Part shown: one piece after another, positions 27,301 through 39,300 of the stretch
Position numbering within the stretch: position 1 is the first letter of the stretch
Layout of the letters: every line of letters starts with the position of its first letter
Assembly: GCF_963855985.1 (NCBI RefSeq)
Contig: NC_087095.1
Coordinates: 9,000,001 to 9,064,000, forward strand
Direction of reading: 5' to 3'
Source of the DNA: Ostrinia nubilalis
Lineage: Eukaryota; Arthropoda; Insecta; Lepidoptera; Crambidae
DNA length: 64,000 nt
Made by a program: the position numbers and the translations under genes
Notes under the pieces: model-generated
What the model was told of the DNA's origin: nothing
The model's input: only the letters and a program-made list of their open reading frames with translations
Database searches by the model: none

Positions 27301-30300
27301 TAAAAGGGCGCAGCCCGCCCAAGAACAATCGGTTTACAAATAAGTGATTTTAAAAATACACATACATGTACGTTCATGTAGATTGTAGATAGACCAATGT
27401 ACTACTTGATAATAGCATGATTGCCATTCTTCAACTTAACTCTATGTTTATTTATGTTTATGAAAGAAACCAATAGTAACTAGGTATCAGTATACCTATT
27501 GTACAGTGCGGTGTCGACGGTGACTCATTTTATCATTTTGTAATAATTATGTGTATTTAATTGGAAACATTATTGACGTCCTTTTCCAAATTTCTGTATA
27601 ACACTATTATCTAAGCTGAAAAAGGAAACAAACATGTCTATCATGTTAACATAATATTGTACACAATTTAACAATAACATTGTATTACCTTAATAGAAAC
27701 TGTACGAAGTGGGTTACTCTTACCGATGATTGTGATTCAAATAAGGAGTCATGGATAGCACGTACTAATGTATCTGTAAGGTTGTCATAACTGTGTCATT
27801 TTACGTCAATGCGGCTTTGTCACTTCAGACTATTTTATACCGACCATTTTGGCACCATTTTAATGGATATTAGAGCGCCTCTTGCCATTCCAACTCCAAC
27901 GAAGTAAACTCAATTTAACATTATTGCATAAATAGCAACAGCACTTTAGTTGTGGCTATCACCAAACTGTGTTGTAACCAAATCGTCCCATATTACAGTA
28001 GAATTTATAAACTCTATCCATTTTTTTTTTTTTTCAATATTTAAATTCAATGGAATACAACAGGTATATTTAGCAAATGCAAATGGCGAATCCATTTACT
28101 TCAAGTAAATTGTTTTAATTTCGGATTAATTACGGATTAGCAAGCTGAAGTAGCAATGGGCAGGGCACATAGTACGCAGAACTGACGGCCGATGAGGCAG
28201 CAAGGTTCTGGAGTGGAGGTCTCGTACCGGAAAATGCAGCGTAGGACGTCCACCCACAAGGTGGACCGACGACCTCATAAAGGTAGCGGGAAGCCGTTGG
28301 ATGCAGGCCGCCACCAACCGGCCATTCAGCAGTGGACGTCCTATGGCTGAAAATGACGATGAAGACGATGAAATTGTTTAAATTGGAGAGGGTCGTGTGC
28401 CAGTCGCTGCAGGTCTCCACTGAAACTAAATGACAATGATGTTCTGTTAGCTACAAAACGTATTTTTGTTTTATCAAGTAGATAACCCAGTTTCGCTGAA
28501 TGGGCACGAGAAATTTCTTTTCCAATAACAAATCTCATATTAACTTATTTATTAGGTCGCCCTTGAGTTCTATTTTGCAGCATGCGTGAAATAGCAGTGA
28601 TTGCATGGCAGCGGTATGTTTCCAATCGGTAGCGTATGTATATGGTCTTCTTGAAATAGAATCGAAACGAGCCGTCGAGCACCAATATGGGTTCAATAAA
28701 CTACACTCGTTCGTCCTGAGGAATTTGATCATGGGCGTTCATGAATATTGATGTAGTGTTTTATTCCAAAGATTTATAAAAAAGTTAAACTTATCTCAGA
28801 AAAAACATTATATCTCTTGAAATCTTATTATTATGTTAGTTCTATTAAACTGGTTAAATGAGCTTGAATGAGAGAACCTTGAAAACCAATGATTATTTAA
28901 ATTTTTCTTTTAATAAAGCTATTAATAAAATAACCCGAGCTATTAAAAACCTATTAAGTATTCTCAGTTTTAAATTCATTACAGACATCTACACTGGCTG
29001 CACCATTGTTCAATTAAGTATATCTAATAAACTATTAGCATGGCTATTAGATCGTTAAAAGTATGTCAGTTGATTGATGATTATGATATTATAACGACGA
29101 GTAAACTTTGCATTAGAAGAAGTATCATTTTAAGTCGATATGAAGGCAGTTTTATATTCATATCGTATCTTTGGTAATATTTCCAAGCATCTTTTGCAGT
29201 TCACGTGTTTTTCCCCACGCATTGTTGTCTAGTGCCTATAAAATCAATTGCCTTATACGGTCATGGTCATTACATTCATTAGTGACCATATACGACTGTA
29301 TTCTGTGATGTAACTTTTTAATAGGTTCTTACAGTATCCTTAATCTGAATGTTCAATATGTTCAATAGCTCGTTAGTTTTTTACTAGCATCAGATAAATG
29401 CATGAAATTGCCAGGGACCCCTCCCTGGGCAGGAGGTACCCAAAAATACTAGGTTCCTTGAGTCTCTTTTGGTGGGGCGGTCATGATTATTTATCCTCCT
29501 TCTATGAGCTCACATAACTGACAACTATAGTACTTAGATAGCTCAGATTATTATAATCTGAATTTGCAAGAGTGCTCACTTTGCCTTTAAATGACTATAC
29601 TTCAAATTCGAAGCACGTCCATCATGAGCGCATTACAAGTCAGATATGCCAATTTGCTTTAACTGGTCAAAAGGTCAGTAAACTTGTTAACTCTTATATT
29701 TATTCAACTCTTCTTGTATTATTTATAGTTCTGTCGCGACTCCAGACTTCCAAACACATAAAATTCAAATCACTCAAAGACATTATTGTATCCCTCGAGG
29801 AATACGGGATGTGAGAAAATACGCTAAATCTGTAACGCATCACTAATTATAGACAATGAAACATTGTATTTCAATTTGACCAGCATACGTGACTGGTCAA
29901 AAAGTCAGGGTCACAGTACACATCGTTTGACTCTTAAGTGGCTATTATTTATAGTTCCTTACACTAAGACATTATTGTGTCTCTGAAGGATATGGAAGAG
30001 GATAAAAAAAACGGAGATTCGTTAAATCTGTTGATGCGTCTCTAATCGAATAATCTATTGTTTTTATTATTCGATTGATTGATTGATTATTCGATTAATT
30101 AATCTTATCAGAAGTAAGTGAAAGAAGTGATTATTAAGTGATCTTTTCAGAATGTCTCGAAAAGATTTCGCTGGGCTATTCGCAAGAAACAACGACTTGG
30201 TTGGTCTTAGCTTAGCGAAGTCTTATTCAGACATTCATAATTAATTTATTCATTGCATCATGTACTACATTCCGATGAGATTACTGCAATATTTTATTCG

Positions 30301-33300
30301 ATTCCAATTTTACCATGTTTCTGTGCAAATAAATGAATTTGAATTTGATTAAAGAATAATTTGCAAAATAAAATTATTTTCTGAGTTTTCTTCAGGTCTT
30401 TAAATAAATTGTAAGTAGGTAAATGCGTTCAGAAAATTAGAACACCTTTTTGCTAAAGTTTCATTTTAGTCTCTTTGATTTATTACATTTGTAGTAAATT
30501 ATTTGAATTTATTGCACGACTCTTTGTGAATGAATTTTAAAAATATTGGTTAATGCGACATTTAGTACACAGGAATTGTATTTATACCTGAGATTTAAAT
30601 GATTGACAATGCGCAAGTGCTACTTTATTCGTTGTAGAAGAAAAATGCTATTTACTCAGTAGATTTTATTTTCATACTATGGAATGATTTTATAGTGATG
30701 CGTGCAACAATTTACTGTGTTATCGTATGGTTGATTGCGTCGTGCACTTTCGGTCTTTGTTGCATTTGAGCTCTTAACTAAGTAGTTAAAAAGTAATCAT
30801 CAGTTTTGTACAGTTCATATTTAGCGGATTGACAAGAAAAATATAATTTCTTAAGTTTCGACGAAACGAATATTGTTTGTATATTCAGTAGGTTTGAGAA
30901 TATGACGTAAGCTATTTATCTTACCCCTACCTAGATGCAATTCAAAGGCTATTTTGTCTATAATTGGCTTTAATTTCTATCAAAAATCAGTTGAATCTTA
31001 ATTCGTACCTACACATCAAGGGTTTCATGCCTCGCAGTTCATTTGTCAAACTCTGCAACCATTTTTCAATGAGGTTGTCCTCATATTAGTTTCGAGATGA
31101 AATATTTGGCGTGAAGCTTAGTTTGGCCTACTTTTACGAAGAAGTTACTATAATAAATATGTAATTTTATTCACAGGTGGAGTACGTATTCTTAGTCGGC
31201 GTCGGCGGCGGAGTGCCCCACTACACGGATTATGCGAAGCACGTGCGACTGGGTGACGTGGTGGTGTCGACGCCGGCACCTGACCTCAGCGACAAGTGAG
31301 ATAATCATTTTTATTGAGGGTTTCCCTAATTGCGTCACCAGATGGAGCCACTGGCGAGTAATAGGACCTTACTTAATAGTAGCGCCAACCTGCCGCGCTA
31401 GGATGATGCGCGCCATGACAAAATCTTATCGACACGACAAATGTATGGGCTTATCGTACATAACCGTTCAATGTCGTTGTAAGGCCTGGTTTCTAACAAG
31501 GCGGAGCGAAGCGGAGAGGAGAAGAGATTCCATTGAACTCTATTGGCCTCTCGTAATTAGAGAAGGTCGTTCTCCTGTAGTGGACAGTATTACCTAATGA
31601 TTATGAAACAAGTGCTATAGCGAATTCACACGCGAAGTGGATTGCTAGATTGTTTTGGTCCTTGGAGAAGGCCTTTATCTGTAGACCTATTTTGGATTAA
31701 AAGAAAAGCACTCGAATTGGTCAGCGGTCTAGTACATACATTCACCCGCGTGTGACATAATTTAACCTAACTCAACAAACCCTTTCCTTACTCATAGTCA
31801 TGACTCGTTCGTGCCGCATACGTAGGTACCCAGGAAAATACGACCGGGAACTACGAATTCATTCACAGCTGTTTTATGAATGAAACAATCAAGATAGGTA
31901 CAAAATTTTGATGCCTTATAAAGGCATGATAATAATGTCTAAAGTATAGCCAATACACACTGTCTAGTTACTAGACTATGTAAACCCAAAAATTTATTAA
32001 AAAATAAAACCTTGTAAAAAAGATAAAAAGGGAGATCCGAAAAACATTTTTGTGTTAAAATGAGCTATTCAAAAATTAAGATTTTCAATCATCTCTTACA
32101 TGTTTTTCATCCTTTATTGTTTTAAGTTTTTGTAATTTTCGGTGATTTATGTTTTTCGGTTTTCGACTATCATCTTGACGTTATGAACTGCAAGATATAT
32201 TTAAAAAAAACCTTGAATTTGGGCGAAAGCTTTACCAAGTTACCTTACATTACTAATGAAATACGTGTATTGAGGAAGTTACACATTACAATCCCGTTCT
32301 TATCATTAAAAAACTTAAGTATTTCATAACTTTCAGTATCAGTTATTATTTAATTATTGATGGTTCTGTAATTAATGAAACTACAAAATAATAGTAATGG
32401 GGAAATACCTACCGTTTGCTTACGTAGCTTGAACTCGAGTTCGTAAAATATTTTATTAACACGCGGTTGCGGATATCGTCTAAATAATTATTGTTCATAA
32501 TTAATTGTCCTGTTAATTTTAAATCAATAGACCTAAAGGCGGAGTGAGTAAGCGTTTTCTAAAGGCCTTTAATTAAATCCCATTTATTGAGAAATTGAAT
32601 TGTAACGCTGTATAAAATAGTTTTACTAAACAGTTTACCATGAAAGTCCAGGCACATCAGCTTATGACAAAAAATGTCCCAATGAATAAATGCTACAAAT
32701 TAAAAAAAGCTGTTTTCGCTCGGTAGTTGGCGCCACTGGCGAGTCTGTAGTCCTGTCACTTGCTGATGGTTATGTTTTAAGGCCCCTATTGGTAAGAAGA
32801 CCTGTCGTATCACATTTGCAGTTTGTAGTCATAAATTGGTGGTACTTGCACTGCTGTCAATAGTTAGTGGCGCCAACGGTGAGCGTAAATTAGGTAGCCC
32901 TCATTTACCTAATAAGAAAGAACTTGTCATTTGTGATGAAACTTAATAAATATTTTTACTTTCTGTGATGCATGTATACTTACCTATTGAGATATTTTAT
33001 ATTATGTTTTCTTTAGGTACGTTTATATCTTCTGTGAGAAAGCAGACCGCAACGAAAAAGGAGGTTGGGACTACGAGGTCAAACCTTACAAACCATCGAG
33101 TTTCCTTCTCCAAGACATCGCTCTACGACTCACAAGCTCTCAAACGGCACCGTGGAACTCTTACGTTGAGGAAGGTAAATTACATAATAATACATTAATA
33201 TTCTAGTTTTATTTAGAACTTGTTTATTAATATGTTTTAGTTATTTAATGGGAAATCTGAGTCCTCAGCTATTATTACGCACATAATTTATCTCGCTTTA

Positions 33301-36300
33301 AAAATACAGGGAAACATTTGTTGAAACAATTTATCGGTAAAGGACATTGTCAGAAACCGCCTAAAAAACCGCCCAAAAACATTAACCCATCATAATTATT
33401 TTCTATTTTTTTTAATACATTAAGCACCCTTTCATTCTAATGGACACTTAAGCATTGAAAAATTAAATAAATAAGTCTTTTAACGTTTATTCTATAATAC
33501 TATTACAACTTCCGGACGTTTTGGTGCGTGGCATGGTCTAAAACCTATCAAGTTCCATAATTTTTGCCGATAAAATCTGTATAGATGACCCACGCTGAAC
33601 TGTCCCGCCAAACTCAATGACAGGGGGGCGCTACCATCGTTCAACTATATGGTTTCCAACATGGCAAAAATCTGAACCAGCGATCCGGTATTGACGGTGG
33701 CGCCCCACTGTCAATGTCATCGACAGGACAGTCCAGTATTTTGGAACTATACGAGGCATTACCGTACTTTATTGCTGGGAGTCCATGTATAGTGATGTTC
33801 CTGCGGCCATCATAGACAATAAAATATCGATTTTGAAAAAAAAATAAATCGATTAAACTGCTTTGAAGACTAGATTTGCGTTAAAAGCTAAAAAGATATT
33901 GACAGTTTGACACTATTACAAGAAGATATCTAAAGTGTCCAACTGGTCGAAGGTCGTAAATAAAATAAAAATAATTAGGACCATAAACTGATATTCATGG
34001 TATCATAACTGTAAAAGTGTCAGAATCCGATGTTGAATCCAATGCCAGTTGAAGTGTGAGAAACATATATATTTTTTTTTTATGTGACAGGAGGCAAATG
34101 AGCAGACGGATCACCTGATATCAACCTAGTATAGTTGCCAGTCTCTCATAATCTATGCCAATGAGGGTTTTCGCGATTGAAAAATCCGCCAGATGGCAAT
34201 ACGTAGACGTGAGGTCCAAATGCTGCATGATTGGTTATTTTTGACATGACATTGACAGATATCCACCAATCATGCAGCATTTGGACCTCGCGTCTACGTA
34301 TTGCCATCTCGCGGATTTTTCAATCGCGAAAACCCTCATTCATAGCACATGTATAATAATAGACCAAATGAACTTTTATAGATTGTGAAAGAGAAGATAA
34401 AGATTTTATTATTTTATTAAAATCTTGCCACGAGGTAGTTTTTCAGTAGAAACCAGGATTGGATAATCGCTACAGGCAAGTATCAGAACATTTTATAAAT
34501 ATTTTTAATCGATTATATCCATGTGAATCGTTTTAATAAATTGTCATTTTACTTTTTCAATTAAAACTTTTTCAATCCCTAGTCTTGTCAAACTGTCATA
34601 ATGTCAACAAATTATAAATGTCACGTCAGTTGACTCAATTTCAGTCTTCTGTGCGTTTATTGTATTTTTATTTCAATGAAATAGTGCTAAAGGGTTAGTA
34701 CTAAAACTGAAAGCCTTTTTTCAGAAAGAAAACCAATGTGGTGCCCTTATTATTCATGCTGTTTGAAAGTTACAAGTCAGTGATACAGAGTTGCCGACAT
34801 TATAACTCCGTAGTGATACCATACCAAAGAAGAAGTTTTCCTAAACACTTGTGTTGTTTTTATATGTGATCGAATAAAAAGGATTAATTCTACTGCTCAA
34901 ATGGAATAACTTATCCCAAGAGACCGAATATAAAAAAAACCTCTCCATAGAAATTATCACCATCACGAGGATGTGAATTTTTTTGAGAATTTGATATTGG
35001 TCCTGTAAGAAAAGTAGTTGTATTTCAGTAGTAGAATCAACCCTTCTTGTTTCATCAGCAAGAGTAACTATAAAAACGCCCTGTAGGTAGGTATTATTAA
35101 GCTGAAGAGTTTGTTTAGTGTCAAAGACTGTCACACAGTGTAACTTAAATTGGCATATTATGATAATGAACATAAAAACTTAAATAAATATTTATGTTAA
35201 TATTTTTTCTATTTATTTATTTTCCCAAAGCTTCACAGTGACAGCTGAAACAGCAATACTGTTAACAAAACAGTAAAACTAAACTTGGAACAAACTGTTA
35301 CAAATATGAGGGGTTTAATATTTTACAAATTAAAATAAAACCGCATGTTGCTTTACTTTCTCGTATAGGTAATAAATGTAATTAATGGCTAGATTATTAA
35401 TGTTACTTTGTTACCCTCAATAGTGAGGAAATCTTATAAAATGGTAACCCTGATTTTTATTGTCATTCAAGTGCTCTTTCTTCGCATAGGCTTCTGTGAT
35501 TTGGCCAAGGGCCACACACATTGCGATAACATTATGCGACATTGATTTGACAGCAGCGGAGTGAAGTCTTGCGACTATGCAAAATGATACCCTGTAATCG
35601 TAGCGCATACAGACATAGACTGGGCGGGGCACATAGCTCGTAGAGCTGATGGCCGCTGGGGCAGGAAAGTTCTTGAGTGGCGACCACGAGCCGAAAGACG
35701 TAGCGTGGGCAGGCCTCCCACTAGGTGGACCGACGATCTGGTGAAGGTCGCGGGAGGTGCCTGTATGCGAGCGGTGCAGGATCGGTCTTCGTGGAAATCC
35801 TTGGGGGAGGCCTTTGTCCAGCAGTGGACGTCTTTTCGGCTGAAACGAACGAACGAACGATACGTATTACCACTATTTACCAGACATTACTATTTATTGC
35901 ATACTCGCCGGATTACACGTAGGAGCACGCGCGTAACAGCTTCGGCCTTGCATTATTATAAGATCTTGTTCCGCCCTTTTACGAACTTCCTCCGTGAGGA
36001 TATCCCCGCCGAATTCTATGATGAACCTATCAAAAGTCATATTCTGCAATGTCAACCCACCACAAGGTGGACCGACGACCTGATAAAGGTAGCGGGAAGG
36101 CGCTGGATGCAGGCCGCTACCAACCGTGCGATGTGGAAGTCATTGGGGGAGGCCTATGTTCAGTAGTGGACGTCCTGTGGCTGAAATGATGATGATGATG
36201 AAGAAATGAATGAAAATGACAAATCTTCGCACGTGTATAATACCGTGCCAAAGTAATCATATAATTTTGGCACCTTAATAACTATTGCCGTTTTTGTTGT

Positions 36301-39300
36301 AAAGATCATGCAGCGCTACTTGCGGATATTATTGGAAAGAAAACTATGTGGGCTCTAGATCTGAAGCCGCTTTAACGAACACGAAGTGCTCATACAATGC
36401 GGCGTATTTTCTTCCAGTCTTTAGTCAGGACTTTAGTCGAATTAAAACCCCGGTTGAACGTGATATAGCCGCACTAGAATACGATGCTTTTTTGCATAAT
36501 CGCAAGACTTCGTTCCGGTGTCGACCGAATGTTATCATGATGTATGTGGCCCAGGGGTTACCGTAGCCGCTAAGGTTTGAAACTTCTTGCTTAAAATATT
36601 GTAGTCTTTGGCATAGACTACGATGGTAGTCATGGAGATAGGAGTTTGTTATCTCGTGTCAGATGTAAATGGTGAAAAGAAAACTCATGATTCGTGGTAT
36701 TTTTATGTAATATGTAGGTATTTTATAAAAGTGGAACCCCGAGTGATCTCCAAAACCCATTCTATTATTATATACGATTCGGCTTCGATATCTATAATAC
36801 AATAGGAGTTTATTTCATGTGTCAGATGACAAGGGTGGAAACAACCTACGATTCATGTTGTTTATTTACGTGCAATATGTGGGCATATTGTAAAAGTGGA
36901 ATGCCGAGTTGTATTTCTAAAACTTGTTCTATTATTTTATACTATTTGGCTGCGACTCGGCGTGACGACAATACAAAACATTTTTCGCGAATCGGTGTTC
37001 ATACATTCACACAATACATTAGACGCCATGTTGTCATAAACGACATATTATAAAATCGCTGTGATTTAATATTCTTAATCATTAATTTTATGGCAAGTGT
37101 CCATCAGGAATCATTGTTCTTACACACAGAATCGTATTATTTCGCTTTCGGGTAGTAATATGTCAAAATTGTTGGTTCTTTAGGCGAACAATGTATGGAG
37201 AACGAACATTGTCCTTTATTAATAGGAATAACAATAAAACATCTCTCTCTTAGTTTAACATCCTACTATCCTACTAATGGACCCATTTATGCAAACAAGA
37301 ACCAACCCACAGCAGGGTGGTTTCGAGAAAACGAGACTTTTGTAAACAAATGTTGCAAAATGCGTTCGTAATATATTAATGAATGATTACTTGTTAATCT
37401 TATGTGGGATACTGCAGCCTATCTAGGAATATCAGATTTATAAATTTTATAAAGTTATAATATAAAGTAAATCGTTAAAAACCGGTTGGTTCTTTCTTGC
37501 AAAAACATATTTTGTTGCTTAGTTCCTTCTTGCAAAACGGATGTAAGTTTTCTTGTTGTGATATTTCTAAAAATTAAAGTCATTCTATATAAAATATCGT
37601 TTTTAATGCCATTTATTAGATAGTGAATCATTATCTTTCATTTAATACGAAAATTATACGATGGAATCACGAACCCTTAAAACTAAAATCACTATTATTA
37701 TCGTCTTCTACCTCAAAATCGATAGGCCCAGTAAAACCGTCGATATTGTCTTCTATGTTGCTACTTTTCAGGGTTTTGTATGTCGTTTTGGCATAAGATG
37801 CAGAATAATTTTAACATTCTGTTAGTTTAGCCTCAGATATAGCTTTTCCTGTAGGCTAAAGTAAGTCCATATCACTTTTGGTTATCACGGCCCTGCTTCT
37901 GATATTTTTCTGTATATTAACTTCTTTGTGCCGTGTGGGGACGGCCATAAATAATAGGTACTCGTCCCCACCGCCAACAGGAGTCGTGTCGTAAGAGGCG
38001 ACAAAAAGCCCTGCAGCGCCGAACGGGCAGCAGCGTCTACGTGCGAAATCTTACAAAAACACTGCGATCGCCAACCCGCCTGCCAAGCGTGGCTCTCTAT
38101 ATGGTTGGGAACAGACACGGCCCCTAGTCCCCGGCGGCGCCCCTATCCCGGGAGGTGCTAAGAATCACCAGATAATGCCAGGCTACCAACTCCGACGACC
38201 TCTGGCCAATCTTTAACACTCGCACACTGTGGACTGACATGAGGCTCGCCGAACTCGAGGGAGAACTGAGCAGGTTGCGGTGGGATATCGTAGGATTATG
38301 TGAAGTCCGAAGAGAGGGGGAGGACACCATAATCCTCAAATCTGGAATCTGCTCTATTTCCGGGAGGGCGACCAGCAGTCCTAGGCTGGTGTCGGGTTTA
38401 TCGTCCACAAGTCCCTTGTCAACAACGTGGTCCAGATCGAGAGTGTATCGGCGAGAGTAGCGTACCTTATACAACGGTATTGGCTGAAGGTCATACAGGT
38501 ATACGCACCGACCACGGAACAGCCCGACGACAAAGTGGAGAATATGTACATATGAGGATCTTTTCAGAGCCATACATAGCTCCCGGTCCCATTTTACCGT
38601 TATGATGGGGGACTTCAACGCGAAGCTGGGTAAACGAACCGATAGTGAGCTGAAAGTGGAGCTATTTGGGTACGGAGAGAGGAACGCAGGTGGCCGACTG
38701 CTGGCTGGCTTTATGGAGAGGGAGAGCCTCTTCATGATGAACTCCTTCCTCAGGAAGCCAAAGCAGACAAAGTTGACATGGCTGCATCCTAATGGCGCTA
38801 TAAAAAATGAGATCGACTTCATCTTGTTGACGAAGAAGCATATATTCAATGATGTCTCTGTGATCAACTCGGTCAAAACAGGAAGTGATCACCGAATGGT
38901 AAGAGGCACATTGAATATCAGACCCAAGACTGATGAAGTCTACGCTCCGCCCAGCTCCCTTCCAACTAAAACCCGAAAGCTTTCAGCTCGAGTTGCAAAA
39001 TCGTTTCGAATGCCTAGGAGACTGTGAAAATGTGGACGAATACAATGACAGGTTTGTAAAAATTGTCCAAACGACCAGTAGTGTGGACAATTGGGTCTAA
39101 GTTCTTTAAAACCCGTCGTTAAAAAGGAACCAAAAAGATCTCTGACCTCACCAATAAACTTATGGAAGAGAGACGAAACTTGGTTCTGCAGTCCTCTGAA
39201 GATGCTGCTCAGTATCGGCGTCTTAACAGACAGATCTCCAAATCTTTGACTCGCGACCGACGCCAATTTAATACAGACCGTATAAAAGAAGCGATTGAGC

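Larger units (their letters stand above)
26788..31176. other. Intron 7 with repeat fragments
   Basis: No host exon seen. It contains a LINE 3' tail (27125-27340), an RTE tail (28136-28380), a poly-T run (28021-28034) and a diverged direct duplication (29655-30050). The rest is AT-rich and unremarkable. Confidence 0.5.
35443..36562. mobile_element. TIR element split by RTE fragments
   Basis: Left arm GGTAACCC ... GGCCAAGGGCCACACA ... GAAGTCTTGCGACTATGCAA is matched by an inverted, diverged right arm at about 36465-36562 (TTGCATAATCGCAAGACTTC ... GGGGTTACC). Two RTE 3' fragments (35613-35862 and 36056-36205) lie between the arms. No transposase. Confidence 0.6.

Noticed and set aside
27036..27377. 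113-codon minus-strand frame
   Set aside because: Overlaps a LINE 3' tail and has no recognisable domain.
31232..31597. 121-codon plus-strand frame over exon 8
   Set aside because: It reads exon 8 in the wrong frame; the true frame encodes VGVGGGVPH and LGDVVVS.
32720..32886. Inverted GTTGGCGCCACT / AGTGGCGCCAAC pair as a MITE
   Set aside because: Only a dozen bases match, each is a near-palindrome by itself, and no flanking duplication was found.
38124..38876. 250-codon minus-strand open frame
   Set aside because: It is antisense to the RTE endonuclease fragment read on the plus strand.
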